A DNA stretch of 64,000 nt from Mucilaginibacter sp. UBA5151 (lineage in GTDB: Bacteria > Bacteroidota > Bacteroidia > Sphingobacteriales > Sphingobacteriaceae): assembly GCA_002413785.1 (NCBI GenBank), contig DHXR01000021.1:1-64000 (forward strand), in the 5' to 3' direction. Below are positions 36,980 to 45,163 of this stretch, piece after piece (within the stretch, counting starts at the first letter, position 1; each line of letters begins with the position of its first letter). The translations under genes and the position numbers were made by a program. A model generated the notes under the pieces. The model made no database searches, was not told the origin of the DNA, and saw nothing but the letters and a program-made list of their open reading frames with translations.

Positions 36980-37011
36980 AGATTATAATGTTTTCAAAGA
37001 TAGTAAAACAG

Positions 37012-37028
37012 TATAATTAAAAGTTATA
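37012..37028. promoter_or_regulatory. Candidate LysR autoregulatory operator
   Basis: TATAA (37012-37016) and TTATA (37024-37028) form an inverted repeat with a 7-base spacer, 33-49 bases upstream of the LysR start. LysR proteins often bind AT-rich inverted repeats near their own promoter. In such AT-rich DNA a chance match is possible. Confidence 0.3.
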
Positions 37029-37055
37029 ATGGAGATTTAATAGTAACCTTAATGT

Positions 37056-37134
37056 GGAACCGCCGTATGCCGAACGTCACGTACGGTGGCATGAGAGGAC
37101 AGCAAGGGAAATAATTCCTTGCTTCCTACTCGAT
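37056..37134 (+). other. Group II intron remnant: domains V and VI only
   Basis: GGAACCGCCGTATGCCGAAC followed by GTCACGTACGGTGGC folds as a domain V hairpin: CCGCCGTA pairs with TACGGTGG (one G-U pair), with a GAAC loop and an internal bulge. TGAGAGG then leads to a second hairpin (AGCAAGG/CCTTGCT, domain VI) and the end CCTACTCGAT at 37134. This is the usual 3' end of bacterial group II introns. No reverse transcriptase frame is present upstream, so the element is a truncated relic. The rest of the 36980-37239 gap holds nothing else supported. Confidence 0.65.
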
Positions 37135-37239
37135 TTTTAGTACCTGCCGGAGTTTAACCGGCATGTTCCTGAACCATTAGCAATAAAAACCTTATATCTT
37201 TAAAGCTGAAAAACACACCTCACTACAGTGAAAAACAAA

Positions 37240-38328
37240 TTAAGCGACTTGCCGGCCCAATTCCTTTAGCCTGGTAATATGTGACGTCAGTGCATTTAAA
37301 AAGGAAGGCTTCAGGTTATAAAATAATCCGTATTCATTGGCCGTCTTTTCAACTATAGGTGCAATATTGTGGTAGTGCACATGGCAGATATTAGGAAACA
37401 GGTGGTGTTCGATCTGGAAATTAAGTCCGCCGGCATACCAGTTCAGCAACCAGTTATTCCTTGCAAAATCCGAAGTGGTCAGCACTTCGTTTACCGCCCA
37501 CTCTGTATGGATAATACCTTCATTATCGGGTTGAAATTGTTTTGCTCCTTCCACTACATGTGCCATCTGAAATATTGTACTCATAATAAACCCGGCGGTC
37601 CAGTGCATGATAAAAAAGCCCAAAAGCACCTGCCACCAGGTAAAGCCGGTGATGAGCAGCGGAAGGCCAATAAACACAAACAGGTATAAAATTTTCACTA
37701 CAACCATTTTGGCATATTCCATCACAGGATTAACGTTAAACTTCCTTGTGATCCCCGTTTTGTTGTACCGGGCCAATTGGAAAAAATCATTGGTCAGCTT
37801 GGAAATTGTCAACAAACCATAAAAGAAAAAAGCGTGAATGTACTGATAACGGTAAAACTTTTTAGCAGGGGCGAATTGAGATAAACGTATAAAGGTGCTC
37901 ACCGCAATGTCTTCATCATACCCCTGGATATTGGTATAGGCATGGTGCATCACATTATGCTGAATTTTCCAGTTAAAAACATTACTGCCGAGTAAATACA
38001 TGGTGCCGCCCATTATTTTATTTAACCATTCCTTGCCGGAATAGGAGCCATGAACAGCGTCATGCATCACACACATGCCGACGCCTGCCATTCCTATTCC
38101 CATAATAACTACCAGCGGTAAACCCAGCCAGGCACTCATAGGCATAGTCAGCAAAATTACCAGTGGGACAATATAAAATGCAAGCATTGCCACCGTTTGG
38201 GTAAACAGGACAAAATTCCCTTTAATAGAAATTCCCTTATCCTTAAAATATTTATTTACGTTTTGTCTGACTGCAGCTGCAAATTGTTTTTGCCAGGCTT
38301 CGTCACTTGAGAATTTGATCGTTTGCAT
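37240..38328 (-). CDS. Front-end (delta-5/6-like) fatty acid desaturase
   Basis: 362 aa membrane di-iron enzyme. Boxes: H89-D-A-V-H93, H124-N-V-M-H-H129, and Q305-I-E-H-H309. A Gln in place of the first His of the third box marks front-end desaturases; the cytochrome b5 domain found in eukaryotic relatives is absent. Hydrophobic stretches at about 40-85 and 205-245 form the membrane core. It needs O2 and a separate electron donor. Upstream lie two CRP/FNR-like operators and a matching -7 box (38391-38456). Confidence 0.92.
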   Translation of the reverse strand: MQTIKFSSDEAWQKQFAAAVRQNVNKYFKDKGISIKGNFVLFTQTVAMLAFYIVPLVILLTMPMSAWLGLPLVVIMGIGMAGVGMCVMHDAVHGSYSGKEWLNKIMGGTMYLLGSNVFNWKIQHNVMHHAYTNIQGYDEDIAVSTFIRLSQFAPAKKFYRYQYIHAFFFYGLLTISKLTNDFFQLARYNKTGITRKFNVNPVMEYAKMVVVKILYLFVFIGLPLLITGFTWWQVLLGFFIMHWTAGFIMSTIFQMAHVVEGAKQFQPDNEGIIHTEWAVNEVLTTSDFARNNWLLNWYAGGLNFQIEHHLFPNICHVHYHNIAPIVEKTANEYGLFYNLKPSFLNALTSHITRLKELGRQVA

Positions 38329-38390
38329 AACGTTTTATACTAAAATGAAAATATAAACATCAGCGTAAATGGAATTTACGTTCTCCTATA

Positions 38391-38456
38391 CAAAATTGCT
38401 TACAATTTTTTTTTTTACAGATGATTTAAATCACTTCCAGAGATGATATAGGTCAA
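38391..38456 (-). promoter_or_regulatory. Desaturase promoter with two CRP/FNR-like operators
   Basis: On the plus strand: ATGAT-TTAA-ATCAC at 38421-38434 and ATGAT-ATAG-GTCAA at 38443-38456, centres 22 bp apart. On the minus strand the -7 box is CAATTTTG (38398 to 38391), whose last base is 36.5 bp from the centre of the proximal palindrome. This matches the geometry in five other promoters of this half of the window and places the activator at about -41. The desaturase ATG is 62 bases past the box. Confidence 0.7.
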
Positions 38457-38610
38457 TAAAGGGAATATGACTAATGGTGACCGGCAAAGATCCCTGTCCG
38501 GATATCCTGTTATCAAAAAGGGACTGATGGGAAATATTAACGATGGATAGATGCCTCTTTTTGCACGATTTTTTCAAATCACCGGATTCCGGTGGGGTGC
38601 CCGCTAATTA

Positions 38611-38671
38611 TAAAACAGGTTTTGGTGTTTTTGGGTTCAAAATATGATATGCTATCATCCCAAAAAACCTG
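38611..38671 (-). terminator. Terminator-like hairpin at the end of hypABC
   Basis: Read on the minus strand, CAGGTTTTTTGGG (from 38671) pairs with CCCAAAAACACCAAAACCTG (to 38616), with an inner perfect ATGATA-GCA-TATCAT palindrome at the tip, followed by TTTTATAATT. It lies 18 bases past the hypC stop. Imperfect pairing in the middle lowers confidence. The rest of the 38329-38688 gap outside this and the operator pair shows nothing I can support. Confidence 0.55.
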
Positions 38672-38688
38672 ACGATTTTCCCTGAATT

Positions 38689-38946
38689 TTAATCGCTCCG
38701 GGGTTCCAACTCCTCCACCTCACCCATATCCTTCAGATAACTGAACACCTTCATGGCCTCTTCTTCATCAATTTTGCTTATGGCTACGCCTACATGCACC
38801 AGTACATAATCACCTACCTGTGCTTCGGGTACCATGCACAGGTTTATTTCTTTCCTGATACCGCCGAAGGATACTTTGGCCGTCCTGTACAGATCATCCA
38901 ACTGGGTGCTGATCTCTATAATTTTACCGGGAATTGCAAGGCACAT
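38689..38946 (-). CDS. hypC: [NiFe]-hydrogenase maturation chaperone HypC
   Basis: 85 aa. MCLAIPGKI at the N-terminus with Cys2 is the HypC/HybG hallmark; after removal of Met1, Cys2 binds the Fe(CN)2CO precursor together with HypD and delivers it to the hydrogenase large subunit. The acidic C-terminus is common. It is the third gene of a minus-strand hypA-hypB-hypC set, separated from hypB by a palindromic repeat. Confidence 0.96.
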   Translation of the reverse strand: MCLAIPGKIIEISTQLDDLYRTAKVSFGGIRKEINLCMVPEAQVGDYVLVHVGVAISKIDEEEAMKVFSYLKDMGEVEELEPRSD

Positions 38947-38982
38947 ATTGTTTGTTTATTAAAAACGGTATTTTAATTTGTC

Positions 38983-39094
38983 GCATCACCCCAAACCGCT
39001 CTCCAAAGGGGGGAAGCGAAGAAAATATTAATCTGTGTATTCAAAATCCGCCTTTTTTTTAAGTCCTCTCCTTTGGAGAGGATTTAGGTGAGGC
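38983..39094. repeat. CCTCTCCAAAGGAGAGG palindromic repeat between hypB and hypC
   Basis: Right arm AAGTCCTCTCCTTTGG... ending GGATTTAGGTGAGGC at 39094 is intact; the left arm (from 38983, GCATCACCCCAAACCGCTCT...) is degraded. Same element as 17670-17754 and the in-frame copy at 4775-4912. It splits the hypABC transcript region and may lower hypC expression. Confidence 0.82.
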
Positions 39095-39105
39095 TTCACA
39101 ATTTA

Positions 39106-39912
39106 TTAAACCGTCTCCGGCTGTAATACCTTTGATTTTAGCCAGTTGTACCACAAAGGCAATCCTTCGCCCGAGATACAGCTTACTTCAATGATCTCCA
39201 AATGATGATTTACCTTTTTTGCGTTTGACTTTACTTTTTCCATATCGAAAGGTACGTATGGGAGCAGATCAATTTTATTGATGATACAAAGCGTCGATGA
39301 ATGGAACATATCAGGGTATTTCAGCGGTTTATCATCCCCTTCGGTAACACTGATGATCACAATTCTTTCTTTTTCACCCAGGTCAAACATAGCGGGGCAA
39401 ACTAAATTGCCAACGTTCTCAATAAATAGTACGGAATTTTCTTTTGGCTTCATCCCCTGAAGGGCATGCAATATCATGTGGGCATCTAAATGGCAGCCTT
39501 TGCCGGTATTAATTTGGGTGACTTTTGTACCTGTTGCCTGTATGCGGTCGGCATCATTGGTGGTTTGCTGGTCGCCCTCTATCACGGCAAATTCCAGTTC
39601 GCTTTTCAAGTCGTTCAGGGTTCTTTCCAACAGGGAGGTTTTCCCCGATCCCGGTGAGCTGACCAGGTTTAACGCCAAAATATTTCTACCTTCAAAATAC
39701 CCGCGGTTTCTTTGCGCCAATAAATTATTCTGCGACAGTACATCCTGCTCCACATCAATTATTGTTTTTTGAGCTGGGTGTGAATAATCCTGATCATGCG
39801 CATGATCCTGTGTATGCGGATGTACATGCGTATGCGGATGATCGTGATCATCCTTATCAAGAAGCTTGTAAGTGGTTTTGCTGCCCGAGTCGCAGCCACA
39901 TGTTGCACACAT
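39106..39912 (-). CDS. hypB: Hydrogenase nickel-incorporation GTPase HypB
   Basis: 268 aa. The N-terminal C2-A-T-C5-G-C7 nickel site, a His-rich stretch (about 22-45), and a GTPase domain with P-loop SSPGSGKTSLLE (K91) and NKIDL are all present. HypB with HypA inserts nickel into the hydrogenase large subunit. The His stretch allows nickel storage. hypA lies 35 bases upstream on the same strand. Confidence 0.97.
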   Translation of the reverse strand: MCATCGCDSGSKTTYKLLDKDDHDHPHTHVHPHTQDHAHDQDYSHPAQKTIIDVEQDVLSQNNLLAQRNRGYFEGRNILALNLVSSPGSGKTSLLERTLNDLKSELEFAVIEGDQQTTNDADRIQATGTKVTQINTGKGCHLDAHMILHALQGMKPKENSVLFIENVGNLVCPAMFDLGEKERIVIISVTEGDDKPLKYPDMFHSSTLCIINKIDLLPYVPFDMEKVKSNAKKVNHHLEIIEVSCISGEGLPLWYNWLKSKVLQPETV

Positions 39913-39947
39913 AATTTTGTCGTTTATATTTTTATTAAAATATTTAA

Positions 39948-40289
39948 TTAACTAACAGTCAGTGACTTTACCCTGAGTTCTGTGCCCTGCAAAATATCCA
40001 GCAAATGCTCCCCGCAAGCCGGGCATGCATCATAATACTTTTCAATGGCAAATTCTGCGCCACAATCAAGACACTTTGCTTTGGCCTTGATGCGGTTTAC
40101 CTTTCTCACCGAATTTTGCAGCATGGTTTGTTTAACAGCCTGTTCCCAGGCAAAATCCATACTGTCCATGTCAATTCCGCTCATCGTACCAATATCAAGC
40201 TCAATTTCATCGACTACAGAGGCATTGGCTGCTTTTGCCTGCTGCTCTGCAATTTGAATGATATTCATGACAATAGAAAGTTCATGCAT
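39948..40289 (-). CDS. hypA: Hydrogenase nickel chaperone HypA
   Basis: 113 aa. MHELSIV with His2 and Glu3 is the nickel site; zinc is held by C73, C76, C89 and C92 (CLDC and CPAC). Length is standard. It is the first gene of hypABC; its promoter has a perfect TAGATTTG -7 box and a CRP/FNR-like operator at the activating distance (see 40356-40451). Confidence 0.97.
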   Translation of the reverse strand: MHELSIVMNIIQIAEQQAKAANASVVDEIELDIGTMSGIDMDSMDFAWEQAVKQTMLQNSVRKVNRIKAKAKCLDCGAEFAIEKYYDACPACGEHLLDILQGTELRVKSLTVS

Positions 40290-40355
40290 GGGTGCGCCGG
40301 GTTTACTTAAAATGCATTTGTAAATATATTTTTTTTCTGACGATTATTTTAAAAC

Positions 40356-40451
40356 CAAATCTATCCGTTTTGGCAGCCTGAGTATATGACAACTGTCACT
40401 GTTGAAAAATGATATTCCTTATAAAACTAAATTATTATATGAATACATTTG
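40356..40451. promoter_or_regulatory. Divergent hypA-hypF promoter sharing one CRP/FNR-like operator
   Basis: ATGAC-AACT-GTCAC at 40386-40399 (centre 40392.5). Toward hypA, the minus-strand -7 box TAGATTTG (40363 to 40356) ends 36.5 bp from the centre. Toward hypF, TACATTTG at 40444-40451 ends 58.5 bp from it, that is 36.5 plus 22: the place of the distal operator in the paired promoters. A stray half-site ATGAT at 40409 is near where the proximal one would be. Both -7 boxes match TAnnTTTG fully. Confidence 0.75.
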
Positions 40452-40475
40452 AGAACATGATTAATATGCCATAGC

Positions 40476-42860
40476 TTGAAAACGTATCATATACATATCA
40501 ACGGAATTGTGCAGGGGGTTGGTTTCAGGCCGATGGTTTACCATTTGGCAAAGGAACTGAACCTGAAAGGCTATGTAAAAAACGACAGCAATGGTATAAA
40601 TATTTTCTTTAATGCCCCGGAATGGGAAGCAAGCTCATTTTTTGGGAAAATAAAACTTGCCGCCCCCCAAAGGTCAGCAGTCATTTCGGCCGGGCTTTTT
40701 AAAATAGCCGACCAAACGTTTGCTGATTTTTCAATTATTGTGGAAGACGATGATACCTGCCAAAAGCAGGTTTTGTTGTCGCCGGATATGGCCGTTTGCC
40801 CTGATTGCCTTGCCGGATTACGCGATGTAAATAACCGCAGGTACAGGTATCCCTTTATCACCTGTACGCAATGTGGTCCCCGCTATTCTATTATTGACAA
40901 CGTGCCATACGAAAGACATACTACAACCATGCAGGGCTTTACAATGTGTAAAACCTGTAAGGGGGAATACACAGATGTTGAAGACCGGAGATTTTTTTCA
41001 CAAACCAACTCATGTACTGATTGCGGCATCAGGCTTAGTTTGTACCGGGACGCATCAGCAATGCCGGCAAATAATACGGAAGCTGTTTTATCCGCCATCA
41101 AAAACTTGTTGATTCAGGGTGAAATACTGGCAGTAAAGGGCATTGGTGGCTATATCCTGGTATGCGATGCAAATAATTTACAGGCAATCCGGTTATTAAG
41201 GAGCCGCAAACACCGGCCAACCAAACCCTTTGCAGTTTTATATCCTGACATCGAAAGCGTTGAAAATAGTTTTGTGTTAAATGAGCAGGAAAAAACATTA
41301 CTGGAAAGTACAGCGGCGCCCATAGTATTACTATACCCAAAACAGGTTGCCTTTAATGATCTTGTAGTTTCAGCGATAGCACCTGGCTTAAAAAGGATAG
41401 GGGTGATGATCCCATATAATCCCCTTTTTGATTTAATTGTCAGGGACTTTGGGAAACCATTGATCGCGACAAGCGCCAATATTTCAGGCTCGCCGATTAT
41501 TTATAAAGATGAAGATGCCCTGGACTATTTATTTGATATAGCTGATTACGTAGTCACCCATGATCGTGAGATCATTATCCCCCAGGATGACAGCGTAGTG
41601 CAGGTTTCAAAATACAGTAAGAAAATAATTGTTTTACGGCGGTCAAGGGGTTACGCGCCATCTTTCATCGGTTATAAACCCAAAACCAATCAGTGCATCC
41701 TGTCAACAGGGGCATTTTTAAAAAGCAGTTTTACCCTCGCAGTAAACGGGAATATTTTTGTGAGCCAGTTTTTGGGCAGCAGCGAAAGCTTTGAATCGCA
41801 GTTGATGTACAAGCATACTATGGAACATTGGCTGAATATGTATGCTGTAAAGCTTGACGTTATTATTGCCGATAAGCATCCCGGTTATTTCTCACAGCAA
41901 TATGCCCGCCAGCTGGCCGAAAAATTTGAGGTTGATTTAAAACTTGTTCAGCACCACGAGGCCCATTTTGCTGCCGTGCTTGCCGAAAATAATTTATTGC
42001 ACAAGAATGAACCCATTTTAGGTGTGATTTGGGATGGCACAGGCTTAGGTAACGACGGCAATATATGGGGCGGCGAGTTTTTTCAATATGAAAATAACAA
42101 AATACAACGCATTAACCATTTTGATTATTTCCCGACCATTGCCGGCGATAAGATTGCTTTAGAACCGCGTATTGCAGCGTTATGCGCTACCTATGAAATC
42201 CGGGAACAATCAGCCCTTCTTAAAGAAAAATTCACCTCCGCCGAATGGAATAATTACCGCTCACTGATTAAAACGGCAAATCGTTTTACCTCATCCGTCG
42301 GAAGGATATTTGACGCGGTTGCGTCGATGCTGGGTATATGCGACAAACAAACTTACGAAGGCGAAGCCGCCATGTATTTGCAAACACTGGCAGAGGATTA
42401 TGTTGCTGATAATGGTTTAATAATGGATGGATCCTATTTTACAGAGGGCGTACAGTTAAACCGGGTACCTACAGGCACATTAATGCGGGGAATAATGCTG
42501 GATATTGAAAATGGCAAAGCAAGAAACTATATTGCTGCCAAATTTCACTATTCATTGGTCTGTTTGATTGGCAGTATTGCTATGGGCATGGATGTTAATT
42601 ACATTTGTTTTAGCGGCGGTGTTTTTCAAAATGCCCTGCTGGTCGATTGGACCAAAAACAAATATGCCGGCAAATATCATTTGTATTTTCACCGGGAATT
42701 ATCGCCAAACGACGAGAATATCTCGTTCGGGCAAATGGTTTATTATGAAAATAAGATAACAACTGTTCCCGTTGTGGGTCAGGTCAAAGGAAATAACCCT
42801 GAAGCGGATTCAGATAATGATCCGAAAAATATTGAAAAAATATACGATTCAGCAATATGA
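40476..42860 (+). CDS. hypF: Carbamoyltransferase HypF
   Basis: 794 aa. Acylphosphatase domain (VQGVGFRP at 12-19), two zinc-finger motifs (CPDC...CTQC and CKTC...CTDC, about 105-185), a YrdC-like domain (about 200-380), and a Kae1/TobZ-like carbamoyltransferase domain (from about 395, with HHEAHFAAV). It turns carbamoyl phosphate into the cyanide ligands of the [NiFe] site with HypE. Start is TTG at 40476; the only nearby ATG (40465) meets a stop after one codon. The stop overlaps hypD by 4 bases. Confidence 0.95.
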   Translation: MKTYHIHINGIVQGVGFRPMVYHLAKELNLKGYVKNDSNGINIFFNAPEWEASSFFGKIKLAAPQRSAVISAGLFKIADQTFADFSIIVEDDDTCQKQVLLSPDMAVCPDCLAGLRDVNNRRYRYPFITCTQCGPRYSIIDNVPYERHTTTMQGFTMCKTCKGEYTDVEDRRFFSQTNSCTDCGIRLSLYRDASAMPANNTEAVLSAIKNLLIQGEILAVKGIGGYILVCDANNLQAIRLLRSRKHRPTKPFAVLYPDIESVENSFVLNEQEKTLLESTAAPIVLLYPKQVAFNDLVVSAIAPGLKRIGVMIPYNPLFDLIVRDFGKPLIATSANISGSPIIYKDEDALDYLFDIADYVVTHDREIIIPQDDSVVQVSKYSKKIIVLRRSRGYAPSFIGYKPKTNQCILSTGAFLKSSFTLAVNGNIFVSQFLGSSESFESQLMYKHTMEHWLNMYAVKLDVIIADKHPGYFSQQYARQLAEKFEVDLKLVQHHEAHFAAVLAENNLLHKNEPILGVIWDGTGLGNDGNIWGGEFFQYENNKIQRINHFDYFPTIAGDKIALEPRIAALCATYEIREQSALLKEKFTSAEWNNYRSLIKTANRFTSSVGRIFDAVASMLGICDKQTYEGEAAMYLQTLAEDYVADNGLIMDGSYFTEGVQLNRVPTGTLMRGIMLDIENGKARNYIAAKFHYSLVCLIGSIAMGMDVNYICFSGGVFQNALLVDWTKNKYAGKYHLYFHRELSPNDENISFGQMVYYENKITTVPVVGQVKGNNPEADSDNDPKNIEKIYDSAI

Positions 42861-43966
42861 AATATGTATCGGAATTTCGTTCACCGGAAGTAGTGGACGC
42901 CCTTTTAAAGGAGATCAGGGAAACCGTAAAAGGGAACTGGAACATTATGGAAGTGTGCGGCGGACAAACACATTCACTGGTTAAAAACGGTATCCTTAAT
43001 ATGCTGCCGTCAAATGTGCAAATGGTACATGGGCCCGGCTGCCCGGTTTGCGTTACTCCGGTTAATCTGATTGACAAAGCAGTCCACCTGGCAATGGATC
43101 ATAACGTGATCCTTTGTTCGTATGGTGATATGATCCGCGTGCCCGGAAGCGGTATGAGCCTGCTCGAAGCAAAATCAAAAGGCGCGGATGTCCGCATTTT
43201 ATATTCACCGCTGGAAGCTGTAAAAATCGCCAAAGAAAACCCTGACAGGGAAGTTGTTTTCTTTGCCGTAGGGTTCGAAACCACCGCACCGGCCAACGCG
43301 CTTTCGGTGATCCATGCTTTTAAGGAAGGCGTAAAAAATTATTCCATCCTTACTTCGCATGTTTTGGTTCCACCAGCCATGGAAGCCATAATGAGCGATG
43401 CAGCATGTAAGGTAGATGCCTTTTTAGGCGCAGGGCATGTTTGCGCGATTATGGGTATAGGAGAGTATTACCCCATAGTTGAAAAATATAAAATACCGAT
43501 TGTTGTTACCGGTTTTGAGCCGGTGGATCTGCTCGAAGGTATTTTAATGACGGTTAAGCAATTGGAAAAAGGTGAATATAAACTGGAAAACCAATACACC
43601 CGCGTAGTTGAAACCGGGGGTAATAAAAACGCCGTAAAAACCATCGACGAAATTTTTGAGGTGACCGACAGGGAGTGGCGCGGCATTGGCGAAATACCCC
43701 GGAGCGGTTATGGGGTAAAAGAGCAATACAGCGCATACGACGCCGTCAGGAAATTTAAAATTGATATTGCCGAATCGCATGAGGATTTAACTTGTTTATC
43801 GGGCGATGTAATGAAAGGAAAGATAAAGCCGGATCAATGCCCCAACTTTGGTACAAAATGTACCCCGGTTCAGCCATTGGGCGCGCCAATGGTAAGCAGT
43901 GAAGGGGCATGTGCCGCCTACTATAATTTTCACATGGCAACTGTTTTGGAAGGCATTGGTCATTAG
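42857..43966 (+). CDS. hypD: Hydrogenase maturation scaffold HypD
   Basis: 369 aa. C34-G-G-Q-T-H, G-P-G-C62-P-V-C65 and the C-terminal Cys region near 325-350 (CPNFGTKCTPVQP, EGACAAYY) are the conserved ligands of the 4Fe-4S and precursor site. HypD with HypC assembles Fe(CN)2CO. ATGA overlap with hypF shows translational coupling. The last codons (GIGH) and the stop lie within the start of a TCATTRG iteron, so the C-terminus may have been reshaped by the repeat. Confidence 0.95.
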   Translation: MKYVSEFRSPEVVDALLKEIRETVKGNWNIMEVCGGQTHSLVKNGILNMLPSNVQMVHGPGCPVCVTPVNLIDKAVHLAMDHNVILCSYGDMIRVPGSGMSLLEAKSKGADVRILYSPLEAVKIAKENPDREVVFFAVGFETTAPANALSVIHAFKEGVKNYSILTSHVLVPPAMEAIMSDAACKVDAFLGAGHVCAIMGIGEYYPIVEKYKIPIVVTGFEPVDLLEGILMTVKQLEKGEYKLENQYTRVVETGGNKNAVKTIDEIFEVTDREWRGIGEIPRSGYGVKEQYSAYDAVRKFKIDIAESHEDLTCLSGDVMKGKIKPDQCPNFGTKCTPVQPLGAPMVSSEGACAAYYNFHMATVLEGIGH

Positions 43967-44055
43967 TCATTAGTCATTGGTCATTGGGTCATTAAATCAT
44001 TGGATAATTATTAAATTAAAAAAGTCATTCACCACTCACCACTCACCACTCACCA
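43954..44055. repeat. Two tandem short-unit repeats between hypD and hypE
   Basis: From 43954 to 44003 there are six TCATT-based units (GTCATTAG, GTCATTAG, GTCATTGG, GTCATTGG, GTCATTAA, TCATTGG); from 44029 to 44055 about three CACCACT units (CACCACTCACCACTCACC...). The first block starts inside hypD and provides its stop codon. The second ends two bases before the hypE ATG. Confidence 0.85.
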
Positions 44056-44057
44056 AT

Positions 44058-45095
44058 ATGAATCTTTTCTGTCCTATACCCAAACTCGATTTTGATACCA
44101 TTAATTTGGGACATGGCAGCGGCGGTACGCTTACCAGCCAGTTACTTGAAGCGGGTGTATTTCAATTACTTGAAAACGAACTGCTGAATAAAAAACACGA
44201 TGGCGCCATCTTTAACCTTGATGGAAAAGTAGCCATGAGTACCGATACCTACGTAGTGTCCCCCATATTTTTTGAAGGTGGAAACATCGGTGACCTCGCT
44301 ATCAACGGAACGGTGAACGACCTGGCGATGTGCGGCGCGTCTGCAAAATACCTTAGCCTTGGGTTTGTGCTGGAGGAAGGTTTGAAAATGACCGAATTTT
44401 GGGACATACTGGTCAGCATAAAAACAGCCTGCGAAGCTGCAGGGGTGCAAATAGTTACAGGCGATACCAAAGTGGTTGAAAGGGGCAAAGGCGACAAGAT
44501 ATTTGTAAATACTACGGGGATTGGCACAGTTCATCCAAAAGCTGATATTGACGCGGCAAACATAAAGGCAGGCGATAAAATTATCCTGAGCGGCCCGCTG
44601 GCAAGGCATGGTATTACCATTGTAAGCCATCGGCAGGGATTACAGTTTGAAACAACCGTCAGCAGCGATACACGGCCGCTGAACAAAATAGTTTTAGAGT
44701 TATTGGATGAGTTTGGCGAACACATCCACTTTTTACGCGACCCGACAAGGGGAGGGCTGGCAACCGTATTAAACGAAATTGCCGCAGAAGCAAAGCTGGG
44801 TGTCGACATCTCACAAAAAGATATTCCCGTGGAGGATGAAGTTTACGGCGCCTGTGAAATGCTCGGCTTCGACCCTTTGTATGTAGCTAACGAAGGTTTA
44901 TTTGTTGCCATAGTTGACGCCGCGGTTGCCGGTGCTTTTTTAAAGAAGCTGCAGCAATGGGAGCATGGTTCAATGGCAAGCATTGTGGGAGAGGTGACTA
45001 AGGATCATCCCCGCCAGGTAATAATGAAAAGCAACATCGGTGGTCGAAGGGTAGTAAATATGCTGCCGGGCGAACAATTGCCCAGGATATGTTAA
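44058..45095 (+). CDS. hypE: Hydrogenase maturation dehydratase HypE
   Basis: 345 aa from the ATG at 44058 (MNLFCPIPKLDFDTINLGHG). The frame is open 27 codons further upstream, but those encode repeat DNA. AIR-synthase-like fold with GHGSGG near the start, the ATP-binding region (DTYVVSPIFFEGGNIGDLAI), FLRDPTRGGLA, and the C-terminal LPRIC whose Cys is carbamoylated by HypF and dehydrated to thiocyanate. Confidence 0.96.
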   Translation: MNLFCPIPKLDFDTINLGHGSGGTLTSQLLEAGVFQLLENELLNKKHDGAIFNLDGKVAMSTDTYVVSPIFFEGGNIGDLAINGTVNDLAMCGASAKYLSLGFVLEEGLKMTEFWDILVSIKTACEAAGVQIVTGDTKVVERGKGDKIFVNTTGIGTVHPKADIDAANIKAGDKIILSGPLARHGITIVSHRQGLQFETTVSSDTRPLNKIVLELLDEFGEHIHFLRDPTRGGLATVLNEIAAEAKLGVDISQKDIPVEDEVYGACEMLGFDPLYVANEGLFVAIVDAAVAGAFLKKLQQWEHGSMASIVGEVTKDHPRQVIMKSNIGGRRVVNMLPGEQLPRIC

Positions 45096-45163
45096 AAAAA
45101 CATCAAACAAATAAATTAACGATACACAGAAAATAATTTTTACAATATTTAACCAAAACAGGT

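Noticed and set aside
38644..38658. Perfect palindrome ATGATA-TGC-TATCAT as another operator copy
   Set aside because: The TGAT and ATCA halves are separated by 5 bases, not 4, it lies past the hypC stop rather than before a gene, and it forms the tip of a terminator-like hairpin.
43977..44057. Longer HypE beginning at 43977
   Set aside because: Those 27 codons read through short tandem repeats; the conserved HypE start begins at 44058.
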